Notes: generated from the sequence alone by a model not told the origin. A stretch of DNA of 64,000 bases from Plantago ovata (GCA_028274465.1 CM051457.1:99075982-99139981); one strand, 5' to 3'. Shown: positions 24,592 to 38,911, counted from the stretch's first letter. A program made the numbers and translations.

Positions 24592-26517
24592 TGAAAGTAT
24601 ATATGTCCTAGAGACAACCTACGATAGGGACGATATGTACTTGATCACATTCAGTTATTGTTATTTATTTATGTTCATTTATTATACATTATTAAATACA
24701 ATTGGCATTACATTTTTATGAATATATTATTTGGTTGTTTGAATTATTCGATAAAATGTTCCCAAAGACTTAAGGTAATCACCAAGTTAGTGGGAGCTTG
24801 TGTGTCAATAATTAAGTCCTAAAATAAGCCACTAGCTGATGGTCATTGAGATACGGGATATCAATGATGCGATTGAAGCTAGCATATGTTGCATTAGATC
24901 CTTCGAGGATGTAGTAGGTCTCACTGCTACGAATGAACTTGGTTATTCATAATGAACATATGGACACTTTGGAGAGTGTTGGCATACCTGACCGAGAAAC
25001 CATTTGGTAAAGCTATTTAAGTGTCTATGGTAGTATCGGTGTGTAGGGTGATGTTAGTAATCCTTAGACTTGAGGCCAATACTACATCATATGTGAAATA
25101 ATGTACTTTGACCATGCGCAACGCTTGCACTCCTAAAGTAGGGTAGATACGACATGCGTTGGGTACATTAGGAAGCATATGGTGTGAGTGATTGGGCCAA
25201 GATAGGATTCATTCCTCCGTAATAGATACAAGGAGAGAATACTCACTTCTCATATTTAGTGCGATCACAAAACTGGTGGCCACCGTATGTGAATATGTCA
25301 GAATGGTGTTTGGACATAATTCATAGATCGACTAATAAGATTGAGAAACCATGAATGAAGTTATTAGAATAGACACATAACCATATTCTAGACTCATTCG
25401 AGTATTCGTGAATGAAGGGACCGTATCATCAAAGTACCCTACACTACAGGTGGTTTGTTTTCCTCACAAACGTTCCTTGCATATTAATATTGTCTGATAA
25501 ATTGTCTAGGAATTTATTATGACCTTAATTAGATTATTGCTTAATATGCAAGGCCCTATGGGTCACACTTCAAGGTGGTGTTTCTACAAATGAGCTATGT
25601 ATATAGGATTAAATATTAATTAGATTAATGTTGAATTGCTATATATATAAATATAATGGAATTATTATTAATTAGATTAATATTAATTCATTATATATGG
25701 AATATATATTTTAGAAATATAATTAATTGAATTAAATTGGATTTAATTAATTAATTGAAGACTTGTGCATTTGGGCGGGGTTTAGAATGAGGTCCAAATA
25801 AAGAAAAGGGAATAAAATAATAAATAAAACAGAACCAGGCAGCTGGGTCGAAAGCCAGCTGCTGGCCGATGGTATGGGGGCAGCGTTTTGCTGCCCCATG
25901 TATTTTATTTATTTATTTTATTTTATTTTCATTCCTTTCTTTTAATTCTTTCTTTTAGTAATTTGATTTATCTGTTTGTTAGATTTGTTGATGACTTTTT
26001 AAGTCTCCTAGTCAATTAAATTTGTTGGGATAAGAAATCTTACGTGATATTCTAAACAAACTTACTGATTAAATCAGAAAGAAAGAAAGAAGTCTTTTAT
26101 TCTATTCCAACACACGTGAAAACACTTTCTCTCTGAAAAGTCAGAAAGAAAATATTCTCTATCTCTCTATTAGCTCAAAACAGAAGAACCTCCTAGCGTT
26201 CTTGATAGAAATCACTGCCCGTGGATACCAAGGTCGAAGGAAGTAATCAACCTGTTGATGAGCCATCTTGGAGATTCTGTTGACGAAGATTTCATCTCTG
26301 ACGAAGAAGAAATCAACCAGCCGGACGAGGAGATTGCAAGGCTCTGTCTGGAGATTGAGGAACAGCTACCCGGTGAATTTGCTTATCTGTTGGAGGACAC
26401 GTAAGTGATGTCTTCTAGCTTAATAAATGTAATATAGTCATATCAGTTTAGTGAGATTAAAATTTTTAAACTTCTGCTGCTTAGCCTTAGAGGCAATTTT
26501 TCTCACTTTTTCTAACA
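24592..26517 (+). repeat. 5' LTR of outer copia element
   Basis: Begins TGAAAGTATATATGTCCTAG and ends TTTCTAACA, immediately before the tRNA-Met primer site. About 1.93 kb. Contains a GC-rich inverted stretch near 25.84-25.91 kb (CAGCTGG...CCAGCTG and GGGGCAG...CTGCCCC). Confidence 0.92.
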
Positions 26518-26741
26518 GTGGTATCAGAGCTAGGCTGAATCATGACTATATTCATTTATGATTTATAATTACTATTGTTTTGGATTATTATATGTATGTT
26601 TATGTTTAAAGTTTCCAGATTTTTAATTGGATTTAAGAAAGGAAAAGGAAAACAAAACATGGGTTTTATTACTGTATGTAATTTTATTTTCAGATTCTTT
26701 ATATTAGATTTAAAGGAAGGAAATAAATCACATTAGTAGCT

Positions 26742-27928
26742 TGATGAACCGAAGTTTGTCGGACTCAATTAATCAAATAAATTTGTTTTTAGCCAAAGGC
26801 AATTCACAACTACAACGAAAACCGTAGTGTAGCAGTAAAATAACCTCGAGTGTCGATCTCTAAGGACTATAACTAGCTTTATCTAATTTAACTTAAACTG
26901 TAAACTCAACAAACGACTGAGCACATGTTTTCTTATCAATAATAATGGAAGTTAGTGATAGTATGATCATTCAAAGCATCAGGTTAATAATCATGTATGA
27001 AGTACCCGATCGTTTTGCATAGAAATCTAAGATCATGAATTGTCCAATGTGTTCCGTTCAATTCAACACTACGAAGATAGAGGGCTTAGATAGATCAAAG
27101 AAATAAAGCAATAACTCAAGTCTGATTCGCGTTACAGCCATCATGCATAATTAAGAACCCTAGCTAAGAAATCACATACTATCACCAACGATAGATTTAG
27201 CTACTCATAGATGTCATGCAATCAACAGAAATCAAAGCAAGATTGAATGAAAACATGTTGAAAGATATAAATATAAATAGAAAAATCGTGAGATACAATG
27301 TTACCGACGAAGGTTGTCAATATCCGAAGAATTGCGAACTCACAAGCAAGATAATCCTCCAAATTGATAAGAAAAAGAGTCTTCTATGCTAAGAATTTCC
27401 AGAACAGGCTCTGGAGAATTCCTATCTAAAACTAATGTGAAAAGTATGAGAAAAGGTCTAAAGAAGTCTGAAAAACGTAGAAACAGAAGCAACTATATAT
27501 AGGAGTTCGGAAGGCGTGGGGCGAATCGCCCCGGACACCGGGCGAACCGCCCCACATCCCGGACGAACCGCCCGGGAGCTCCAGTCGGCGAGGACGCGTT
27601 TTTGACGCGTTTTTTGTCTTCTTTTTCTTTTCGGACTCGGATTTTGCCTTCTAGTGACCTTTAAGCCTTGAAACTCGACCCTAGACCTCAAATCTCATCC
27701 GAAACCTTCTAGATACTCCACGAATGTCCTCGGAGCACCGATTCTTCGTTCTCTTCAATATAATTGCCCGGAAAATCACATTTTTCACCTAAAACCTGAA
27801 AAATGCTAAGAAAAGGGAAACGTGACACTATTCTAATAAAATGCACTAAAATATAGCTAAATTAACATAGATGATAGCTAAATAGGTGAAAAAAAACTCG
27901 AATGAAAGCGTAAAATACACGTTCATCA
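26742..27928 (-). mobile_element. LTR-like insertion (possible solo LTR), 1.19 kb
   Basis: Begins TGATGAACC on the plus strand and ends GTTCATCA, flanked on both sides by TAGCT, a 5-bp target-site duplication. On the minus strand it starts TG and ends CA, as an LTR would, and has no coding region, so a solo LTR of an unidentified family is the best reading. It lies in the leader of the outer copia element and is absent from the corresponding place in the younger copy. A run of GC-rich palindromes sits at 27515-27580. Confidence 0.75.
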
Positions 27929-28224
27929 TAGCTTGGCTACTATATTTACGTTGGAAAGAAACTGGCAAGGATGAAGATGGTACTCCACCGGAGCTTGGCT
28001 CCCTACCACCATCATTCTTTTTCTTTGGTTTCAATCTCTTCTCCTCTGTCCCTTTTAAGAAACAAGGTTTATTTGGTTTGTGGCTTATGGAGCTTTGAAA
28101 CTCCTTTAATGGTAATTTCAAGCTTTGTAAACACAAACTTCGAATCAAACTAAAATGCTATGGAGAAGAGTTACTGGAACATGAAAAGGGAATGATGCAA
28201 AAAAAAAAAAAAACGCTCAAATGC

Positions 28225-28445
28225 ACCCAGGAGGTGAGGGGCGGACCGCCCCCTCGGAGAGGCGGTCCGCCTCCCGCCACCCGAGAGGCTTGGCCTCTCT
28301 GGGAGCGAGGGTCGGACCGCCCCCTGTGAGAGGCGGTCCGCCTCCCAAGCCTCTCGAGTTGTGGGAGGCGGACCGCCTCTCACAACCCGAGAGGCTTTGC
28401 CTCTCTGGTAATGGGAGGCGGTTAGCCCCCAACCGCCTCCCATCC
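28225..28445. repeat. GC-rich inverted-repeat cassette in copia leader
   Basis: Several alternating copies of GAGAGGCGGTCCGCCTCCC and GAGAGGCTTGGCCTCTC type palindromes, strongly GC-rich against AT-rich surroundings. The younger element has unrelated sequence at this place (38.10-38.20 kb), so this is a variable part of the leader. Open frames crossing it are low-complexity by-products. Confidence 0.8.
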
Positions 28446-28841
28446 AGAGGCCCCGGGGTTTTTTTGAAGATTTTCCTTTTCTAATTTATAAATGGTTTAT
28501 AAATTATATTTAAACCCTATTAATACTTTTGGAAGGTGATTAAAATTCTTAGAGACATAAATATAAGTTTATAATATTTAGTAACATGTTGTTAGTTTAT
28601 AAATAGTTTATAAACTACATTTTAATAGTAATGTAATTCTTTGCAAGATTATATTATTATTGTTAAACTTGTTTTAAAGGTTTTGGAAATTCTTAGAGAA
28701 TTTATAAATTAGATTTATGACTTACATATAATAATAATAATAATCCACAACAACTACTTGTATGCTCCAACTTGGTTGTATCACATGTGTTGAATGTCTA
28801 CATGAGCAATTTAATATTTAAATATTGTATTTAAATACTGT

Positions 28842-29017
28842 TAGTCCGCATTTATTGTATGGGTAGGCGGCACCCATTAGTTTCCGGACTGCATCTGTCA
28901 TGTGCATGGGTAGGCGGCACCCATTACTTGCTAGTCCGCAATTGATATGTATGAGTAGGCGACACTCATTACTTGTTGGACCGCATTGCATGAGCCTTGG
29001 GTAGGCGACACCCATTA
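28842..29017 (+). repeat. Leader repeat array with ATGGGTaggcggcACCCAT hairpins (outer copy)
   Basis: Four copies, spaced about 45-50 bp, of a motif of the form TAGTCCGCA...TGGGTAGGCGGCACCCATTA. Each can fold into a small stem with ATGGGT pairing to ACCCAT around a GC-rich loop. The array lies between the primer site and gag and is present at the same place in the younger copy (38912-39087). Confidence 0.85.
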
Positions 29018-30001
29018 TGTGATGCATGTTAGGGATCTTGGTCAAGCGATTAAATACCCCATTTAAATGTTCCCCAATTAATTTAAGTCTCGATTAAATC
29101 GCATGATGTCACCCATCAGAATTGAAGGTTAAATGGACTTACTAATCTCGTGGGTAATATGCACCATAGTGCTTACTCCGTTTGCCGTAAGAAAGTTGCC
29201 TTCATAGGACCATTGTTGGTGCCGTGTGATGGTTATGACTTACTTGAATTATGTCGAGTCGCCATAGCGTCAGACATATTTTGAGGACATCGATCAAAAT
29301 GGTTTTGATCAACCAAGAGTTGTATTGTACAATTGGTTTGGAGACCTACCTGTTTGGTTATTATAGTGATCAGCCATAGCTGGGGCTATAATAGTGCAAG
29401 CATGGATCTTGGCTCACTACAACTATTGTAAAATAATGGTTCGTACTCTCTAAAGGGGTCAGGAGTATGTGAAAATAGTGAGAATTGAATGAAGCAAAAG
29501 TCCTAGTTTATTTAGTCGCAGATTGTGATCATAGAAATTGTTTTGGAGTATTAATTTCAGTTTTATTTATTTACTTCTCTAGGTCTGAAAAGATGGCCAT
29601 TTTATCCGTAAGAATGATCTTGGAGAAATGCACTCTTACTGGTCCAAACTTTATGGATTGGATCCGTAACATTCGTTTGGTGCTTAGGCAAGAGAAAATT
29701 GAGTACGTCTTGGACGAGCCAATCCCCACTCCTCCTATTGTTGCTGCTGAGCTTGCTAAATTTGACAAAGCTGCTCACCAGAAGCACAAAGATGATGCTG
29801 CTAATGCACAGTGTGTTATGCTATATGCAATGACTATGGAGCTGCAAAGGCAACATGAAAACATGATGCCATATGAAATGCAAGAGCACCTCAAAAGCCT
29901 CTTTGGAACTGTTTCTAAGAGTGTTGAGTTTGATCTTCTTAGAGAAATCTTCAAAATGAGGATGTCTGAAAGAGGGAATGTATCTGAACACGTGCAAATG
30001 A

Positions 30002-33000
30002 TGATAGTGTATATGTCCTAGAGACAGTCTTTATTAATGGCATACAACCCTTATTAAGGGCATATATGTACTATTACACAGGTCAACGTAATATAATATA
30101 TGTTTGTTTGTTTGACTATTGAGTATCGCTTTCATATTTATATTACACCAGGCATACAACATGTCATATCTCTATTCCTGTCTGTATTGATATCAAACAT
30201 GCCCCCTCGGATAGATGACCGATCACACAGATAGTGGGAGCTATGTGAGTTATCATCTATCCCAAACTCTCCCCAGTCGAGGTTCATCTCGGATGTAGGG
30301 GTCTGAATGAACATGGTGAGACTAGTATGCGTGGAGGTTATACTTGTTAGAGCAAGTGTGAGCCGATCCCACGGACACGGAACGGATTGTTGGACAATCA
30401 AGAAACGTTCCCATAACTCCGCATAGTTGTTCGAAGGGTGATTACCGAACAATGGAAGTACCCACCGGAAACTCCCATCGATGTATACTCTACACCGAAG
30501 TGTCTATGGGAACCGGAAAGTTGTCGAAGTGATGCCAGTTGTCCTTTGGACTTACAGGACTTTATCATCACATTTGTTGCCCCATATCCTTGGTGGACCC
30601 GTCGATGTCAGCTCTGAATAAGCAGTTGACCCAAGACACGATCCAGGATTATGGCTACATACAAATGGGGGTGATAAGTGATTCTGTAAAGGATTCATCT
30701 CTCACGTGTAGCACAGGAGAGCACTGCTCATAGTCGTTCGTAGTTGTGATTGGTTAAGCCGCTGGCCAGCGTATCAATATTATTATGATAGTCATAATAG
30801 ATATTGGATTCACCAAGCAACTCACTGAAGACGCCCGTGGATGTATTATTGGGATAGACACATCATCGATCCTAGATGCATTCGAGTCAGTCAGATGAAG
30901 GGACGTTACCATCGCCGCGTTGAGCGCAACAGACTTCACAACGAAAGGGTTTGCTTTGAGAAATCTCTCAAACGTCCTCATGTATTAATATTGCAAATGG
31001 AACCGTCTAGGAATTCCATGTTGCCTAGTGTAGCACTTGCTTAATACAATGAGGCCCTATGGGTCACAATATGTGGTGATTCAGCTTATCCGAATATCCA
31101 TGAAGATGGAATCGCAATTAATTTAGAATTAACTGTGATTGATGAATTATAATTGATTTGGAATTAATTATAATAATTTGTGGCTCAATTAATAATTTGG
31201 AATTATTAATTGAATTGATTGATTAATTGTATTTTATGTAAATACAATTAAAGATTATATTTTAGAAATATAATAGAGGTCTGATTTGAAAGGATATATT
31301 AATTTAGAATTAATATATGCACATGGGCAAAATCTACTTAGAGTTTGAATTGCCTTCGAATTATAAGTGGGTCCCAAAATTGGGACCCACATACCCCTCC
31401 TTGGCCGGCCGTGTGTAGTAGTAGTATGGGAGGGAGTTTCGACTCCTTCCCATATTAGAAGTCAAGGGTTAAGTTAGATTTTCCTAATTGATAGTGTATA
31501 TGTCCTAGCCACAGTCTTTATTAAGGGCATGCAGCCCTTATTAAGGGCATATATGTACTATTACACAGCTCAACGTAATATAATATATGTTTGTTTGTTT
31601 GACTATTGAGTATCGCTTTCATATTTATATTACACCAGGCATACAACATGTCATATCTCTATTCCTGTCTGTATTGATATCAAACATGCCCCCTCGGATA
31701 GATGACCGATCACACAGATAGTGGGAGCTATGTGAGTTATCATCTATCCCAAACTCTCCCTAGTCGAGGTTCATCTCGGATGTAGGGGTCTGAATGAACC
31801 AACTGAGACTAGTATGCGTTGAGGTTATACTTGTTAGAGCAAGTGTGAGCCGATCCCACGGACACGGAACGGATTGTTGGACAATCAAGAAACGTTCCCA
31901 TAACTCCGCATAGTTGTTCTAAGGGTGATTACCGAACAATGGAAGTACCCACTGGAAACTCCCATCGATGTATACTCTACACCGAAGTGTCTATGGGAAC
32001 CGGAAAGTTGTCGAAGTGATGCCAGTCCTCCTTTGGACTTACAGGACTTTATCATCACATTTGTTGCCCCATATCCTTGGTGGACCCGTCGATGTCAGCT
32101 CTGAATAAGCAGTTGACCCAAGACACGATCCAGGATTATGGCTACATACAAATGGGGATGATAAGTGCTTTTGTGAAGGATTCATTTCTCATGTGTAGGA
32201 CAGGAGAGCACTGCTCATAGTCGTTCATAGTTGTGATTGGTCAAATCGCTGGCCAGTGTATCAATATTATTATGATAGTCATAATAGATATTGGATTCAC
32301 CAAGCAACTCACTGAAGACGCCCGTGGATGTATTATTGGGATAGACACTTCATCGATCCTAGATGCATTCGAGTCAGTTAGATGAAGGGACGTTACCATC
32401 GCCGCGTTGAGCGCAACAGACTTCACAACGAAAGGGTTTGCTTTGAGAAACCTCTCAAACGTCCTCGTGTATTAATATTGCAAATGGAACCGTCTAGGAA
32501 TTCTATTTTGCCTAGTGTAGCACTTTCTTAATACAATGAGGCCCTATGGGTCACACTATGTGGTGATCAGCTTATCCGAATATCCTTGAAGATGGAATCG
32601 CAATTAATTTAGAATTAATTGTGATTGATGAATTATAATTGATTTGGAATTAATTATAATAATTTGTGGCTCAATTAATAATTTGGAATTATTAATTGAA
32701 TTGGCTGATTAATTTTATTTTATGTAAATACAATTAAAGATTATATTTTAGAAATATAATAGAGGTTTGATTTGAAAGGATATGTTAATTTAGAATTAAT
32801 ATATGCACATGGGCAAAATCTACTTGGGGTTTGAATTGCCTTAGAATTATAAGTGGGTTCCAAAATCGGGACCCACCTATACCCCTTAGACGCGCGCGGG
32901 AAGCAGTAGTAGTAGGGGAAGGAGTTCGACTCCTTCCTCTATTAGAAGTCAAGGGATAAGTTAGATTTTTCTGATTGAGTTCTAATTTGATTGGGAATGA

Positions 33001-33609
33001 ATCTAGACTTGAATTGGTTTCCTTGTGAAATAAGAATTAGATTCTTAATCCTATATGAAGTCTAATTGATTATTCTTTAGGCTTCTATTGACTACTATAT
33101 ATAGTAGACTATTAGAGAGCTTTTAAGACATGGTTGAAAACAGTTGATTCAAGATCATTCTTTCTACCAGTTTTCTTAGAGAAAATAAAAAGCTGTCCAC
33201 TACATCTCCATAAGCCGCGCACACCACTCCCTCCGGAGGAAAATTGCAGCCCCATCTTCTTGGCCACATAAAAAATATCCTAGCATTCTTTCCGATAAGC
33301 TGTTCATCCGTGGATACCAAGGTTGAGGTTCTAAGAGCTGGAAACTAACTTTTATTGTCTTGCAGATAATTAAAGTATTGCAGATATCTTCGACTTCGAC
33401 GAAGGAGAAGATTCACCGGATTATTACGAAGACTTCATCGATTGGCGTATCGATTCAAAACTTATTCTTGATTTTGGAGTATTGTAAGTCTTCTCATTAA
33501 CATGTTTAATAAATACGCTATATGCATGATCAATTAACCTGCATGTTAAGAAATTTTTTTGAAATTCCGCTGCGTACCCTATGGCTAACTCTGACCATAT
33601 TTTCTTACA
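30002..33609 (+). mobile_element. Second copia family: two adjoining LTR copies
   Basis: A fossil with one copy at 30002-31488 and a second, longer copy at 31489-33609. Both start TGATAGTGTATATGTCCTAG; the longer one ends TTTTCTTACA. The start and the end (CCGCTGC...) resemble the LTRs of the surrounding element, so the families are related. No coding part of this element lies between or beside them, and no clear target-site duplication was found. Broken; the arrangement looks like recombination between insertions. The copies differ by a few percent by eye. Confidence 0.75.
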
Positions 33610-35604
33610 GGGTTACTACTTCTATTTGCCTGAGGAACATAACATCATTGTTTCCAGACAGGCTGCCTTTCTGGAAGATGATTATGTCTTCAAACAACAT
33701 AGCAGAAATGAGATACAACTCGAGGAAATCCAAGAACAAGAAGATAACATTGAGGTTAATGAATTGTCAAATGGTTATGACAATGATTCAGTGGGAGCTC
33801 AAGGAGGATCTTATGGCTCGAGCACATCTCTGGAAAGATATTTGCCAGCCAGTGGGAGCATTTTAGGAAATTTGACTAATTCCCAAAATGCCCCTACCAA
33901 GCCGACATTGACTGAACCGACTGGAACGGTTCAACAGGTCATGTCGGAACCAACTCCCCAGGATACAGTTGCAACCATTGCACCTGAACCATGTGCAACT
34001 GTTGCATCCGATCCGCCTTCAACTGTTCAACAGATTGAACAAGTTTAACCATCTCACAATCAGAATATACAGCCAGTACAACCAAACAAACCCGCACTCC
34101 GTTGGTCTAAAAGGTTAGAAGTGAGAGCTTCCAAGAAGATAAGTTTACTCTTGGAGGATGACAAGTTTGAACTTGACTTATCTCACAAAGATGACCCAAA
34201 GACTTACAAAGAAGCAATGTTGGACATTGATTCAACAAGGTGGCAAGAAGCCATGAAATCCGAAATAGACTTAATGTATGAAAATCAAGTATGGGACTTG
34301 GTTGATGCACCAGAAGGGGTCAGACCTATCGGTTGCAAATGGGTTTTCAAGAGGAAAACAGATGTTGATGGCAACATACAGACATACAAGGCTAGGCTGG
34401 TGGCGAAAGGTTATAATCAACGATATGGTATCGATTATGACGAAACTTTTTCACCAGTAGCCAAGCTTAAGTCTATTCGAATTTTACTTGCTATAGCAGC
34501 ATACTATGATTATGAGATTTGGCAAATGGATGTGAAAACTGCTTTCCTTAACGGAAATCTCGAGGAAGAGATGTATATGATACAACCTGAAGGTTTTACA
34601 TCTAAGTCAAATTCCAAATTAGTTTGCAAGCTAAAGAGATCCATTTATGGACTAAAGCAAGCCTCAAGGACTTGGAATATTCGCTTTGATGAAGCAGTCA
34701 AATCGTTTGACTACATCAGATGTGCGGAAGATCCATGCGTTTATGTTAAACGCAGCGATGCTGGAATTGTTTTCATGGTTATATATGTTGATGACATATT
34801 AATCATGGGAAACAATGTCCAAATGTTACGATCTACAAAGGAGTGGTTATCTAAGACTTTCTCGATGAAAGACTTAGGTGAAGCCTGTTACATTCTTGGA
34901 ATCAAAATCCATAGAGATAGATCCCGAAGATTGTTAGGGTTGTCACAATCCACATATGTCGACAAGATAGTGAAACGCTTTAATATGGATGGATCCAATA
35001 AAGGTTTCTTACCAGCTAGACATGGCGTCGCTCTCACTACGAAGGATAGTCCTTCTACTGATGAGGAGATCGAACACATGAAAAGGGTCCCATATGCATC
35101 AGCTATTGGATCTATCATGTATGCCATGAATTGTACAAGGCCGGATGTGGCCTATGCACTTAGCTGTACTTGTCGACACCAACAGAATCCAGGTATGAAA
35201 CACTGGACAGTTGTGAAAGCAATTCTTAAGTATCTTAGAAGAACTAAAGATTCATTTCTTGTATATGGTGGACAACAAGAGTTGCGAATGAGTGGTTATG
35301 TCGATGCTGGTTTCCAATCGGACCCAGACGACTACAATCACAAACTGGGTATGTGTTTACACTCAATGGTGGAGTAGTCACTTGGAAGAGTTCAAAGCAA
35401 TCCACCTTGGATGATTCTACGACCGAATCCGAGTACATTGTTGCTGCAGAAGCCTCAAAGGAGGCTGTCTGGATTTCAGAAATCCTAAAGGAACTAGGGG
35501 TAGTTCCTAATAGTAGTCCTATAACGGTCTACTGCGACAACGAAGGCGCTGTTGCACAAGCAAAGGAACCAAGATCCACTAAAAAGAATAAGCATGTACC
35601 TAGG

Positions 35605-37562
35605 TGAAAGTATATATGTCCTAGAGACAACCTACGATAGGGACAATATGTACTTGATTACATTCAGTTATTGTTATTTATTTATGTTCATTTATCTATA
35701 CATTATTAAATACAATTGGCATTACATTTTATGAATACATTATTTGGTTGTTTGAATTATTCGATAAAATGTTCCCAAGGACTTAAGGTAATCACCAAGT
35801 TAGTGGGAGCTTGTGTGTCAATAATTAAGTCCTAAAATAAGCCACTAGCTGAAGGTCATTGAGATACGGGATATCAATGATGCGATTGAAGCTAGCATAT
35901 GTTGCATTAGATCCTTCGAGGATGTAGTAGGTCTCACTGCTACGAATGAACTTGGTTATTCATGATGAACATATGGACACTTTGGAGAGTGTTGGCATGC
36001 CCAACCGAGAAACCATTTGGTAAAACTATTTAAGTGTCTATGGTAGTTTCGGTGTGTAGGGTGATGTTAGTAGTCCTTAGACTTGAGGCCAATACTACAT
36101 CATATGTGGAATAATGTACTTTGACCATGCGCAACGCTTGCACTCTTAAAGTAGGGTAGATACGGCATGCGTTGGGTACATTAGGAAGCATATGGTGTGA
36201 GTGATTGGGCCAAGATAGGATTCATTCCTCCGTAATAGATACAAGGAGAGAATACTCACTTCTCATATTTAGTGCGATCATAAAACCGGTGGCCACCGTA
36301 TGTGAATATGTCAAAATGGTGTTTGGACATAATTCATAGATCGACTAATAAGATTGAGAGACAATGAATGGAGTTATTAGAATAGACACATAACCATATT
36401 CTAGACTCATTCGAGTATTCGTGAATGAAGGGACCGTATCATCAAAGTACCCTACGCTACAGGTGGTTTGTTTTCCTCACAAACGTTCCTTGCATATTAA
36501 TATTGTCTGATAAATTGTCTAGGAATTTATTATGACCTTAATTAGATTGTTGCTTAATATGCAAGGCCCTATGGGTCACACTTCAAGGTGGTGTTTCTAC
36601 AAATGAGCTATGTATATTGGATTAAATATTAATTAGATTAATATTAAATTATTATACATAAATATAATAGAGTTATTATTAATTGGATTAATATTAATTT
36701 ATTATGTGTGGAATATATTTTAGAATATATAATTAATTGAATTGAATTGAATTGGATTTAATTAATTAATTGAAGACTGTGCACTTGGGCGGGATTTGAG
36801 CAAAGCCCAATAAGGAGAAGAGAGCATAGCAATCAGCTGGGCCAACCGGCCCAGCTGATCACCAAGCCTGGCGCGTGCACGCGCCAGGCGAGTGAGCCCT
36901 GGCGCGTGCACTGCACGCGCCAGGTGAAACGAATTGGGGCAGCTGGAAGCTGCCCCACGTGCTTCTCTCTCTCTCTCCTTATTTTCTTCTTTTGTTTTTT
37001 CTTTTATCTTTGACTGAGATAATTAATTATTATCTCTTAGTTGGTTAGTTGATGACTTTTGGAGTCTTCTAATCAGTAAGATTTACTTGGATAAAATCTT
37101 ACGTGATTTTCTGAACCAACTTACTGACAAAATCAGAAAGAAAGAAAGAAGTCTTCTATTCTATTCCAACGTAGAAAATTCTCTCTGACAGTCAGAAAGA
37201 AATAATTTTCTCTCAGAAGCTCAAAACACAGAAGAACATCCTAGCGTTCTTGGTGGATACACTGCCCGTGGATACCGAGGTCTAAGGATACAAGGAACCT
37301 GTTGATGAGCAATCTTGGAGATCCCATTGAAGAAGATTTCATCTCTGACGAAGAAGAAATCAACCAGCCGGACGAGGAGATTGCAAGGCTTTGCTTAGAG
37401 ATCGAGGAACAGCTACCCGGTCAATTTGCTTATCTACTGGAGGACACGTAAGTGATTTCTTCCAGTTTAATAAACAATATAGTCATATCAGTTTTAGTGA
37501 GATTAAAATTTTAAACTTCCGCTGCTTAGCCTCAGAGGCAAATTTTCTCACTTTTACTAACA
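35605..37562 (+). repeat. 5' LTR of inner copia element
   Basis: TG...CA, 1958 bp. Includes a GC-rich block at 36835-36960 with nested palindromes (CAGCTGGGCC...GGCCCAGCTG, CTGGCGCGTGCACGCGCCAG) followed by a CT-microsatellite. The outer element's LTR has different GC-rich palindromes at the same place. Confidence 0.93.
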
Positions 37563-38911
37563 GTGGTATCGGAGCTAGGCTGATTCATGACTATATTCGT
37601 TTATGATTTATATTTAATGTTGTTGTGGATTATTATATATATGTAAAAATATAAAATTTCCAGATTCTTTAATTGGATTTAAAGAAAAGAAAATTGGATT
37701 TTATTATTGCATGTATTTTATTTCCAGATTCTTCATATTAGATTTAAAGAAAGGAAATAAATAACATTCATATTTTATTTTCCAGATTCATTTATTAGAT
37801 AAATAGAAAAGGGAAAATCAAACAAAAAAAAAGGGAAGAAGAAGAAGTCGACTTCTTCTTCCCCAAGTCGACCAGGTCGACTTCGCCGGCGCCGGAGCTC
37901 GGCCCCGACCGCGACGCCGCCGCCATCTTCCTCTGTTCATGGTCTCTTCTCCTCTGTCCCCTTCAAGATTCAATGCTTGATTTGTTTATGGGTTATGGAG
38001 CTTGAAGACTCCATTAATGGTGATTTCAAGCTTTGTAAACATAAACTCGAATCAAGCCAAACTTATATGGAGAAGAATCACTGGAGCATGAGGAAGATGA
38101 TACAAGCAAGAACCGGGTCGAACGAAATTGCTTGGAGCAATTCCGTTCAACCCGCCGGCGAACGAAAAAAAAAAAAAAAAAATTTCGTTCTCTGTTTTGA
38201 ACGTTTTTATGACCTTGCGATTTGTTCTTCAATGGTGTATGATGTTTAGAACATGTTTGTGGACCTTAGATTCGAGTTGAGATGAAGATTGAAGGTTTTG
38301 GAAACTTTTCATTGTTACAGGGACTCAATTGAACTTTTGCAGAAACATTGGTGGTCACTAATAGTCAAGAAAGAAGAATTCAGGGACTTGTGTCCCAATT
38401 TGACAATTCTGTCTTATTGGGGCTCAAGCCCTTGAACTTCAGATTATTTTGAATTGACCCCAGACTTTGCTAAATGTTTTCAAATTGACCCAGAAATTTA
38501 ATTTCAACTTTCTGAGAATTATAAAGAGGTCCTTGGAGTTTTAGAAACTTATTATTTAATTTATAAATGGTTTATAAATTATTTTAAAACCCTATTAATA
38601 CTTTTAGAAAGTGGTTAAAATGTTTAGAGACATAAATATAAGTTTATAATATTTAGTAACATGTTTGTTAGTTTATAAATTGTTTATAAACTACATTTCA
38701 ATAATAATATATTGCTTTGGAAGATTATATTATTATTAAAACTTGTTTTAAAATATTTTCGAAATTCTTGGAGAATTTATAAATTATATTTGACTTACAT
38801 ATAATGATAATAATCCACAACAACTACTTATTTGCTCCAACTTGGTTGTATCATATGTATTGTATGTCAACATGAGCAATTTAATTATTTAAATATTGTA
38901 TTTAAATATTG

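Noticed and set aside
26519-26530. tRNA-like sequence
   Set aside because: It is the primer-binding site complementary to initiator tRNA-Met; no cloverleaf is present.
28171-28484. Overlapping frames rich in Arg, Gly and Pro
   Set aside because: They arise from the GC-rich palindromic cassette, open in several frames at once, within a retroelement leader.
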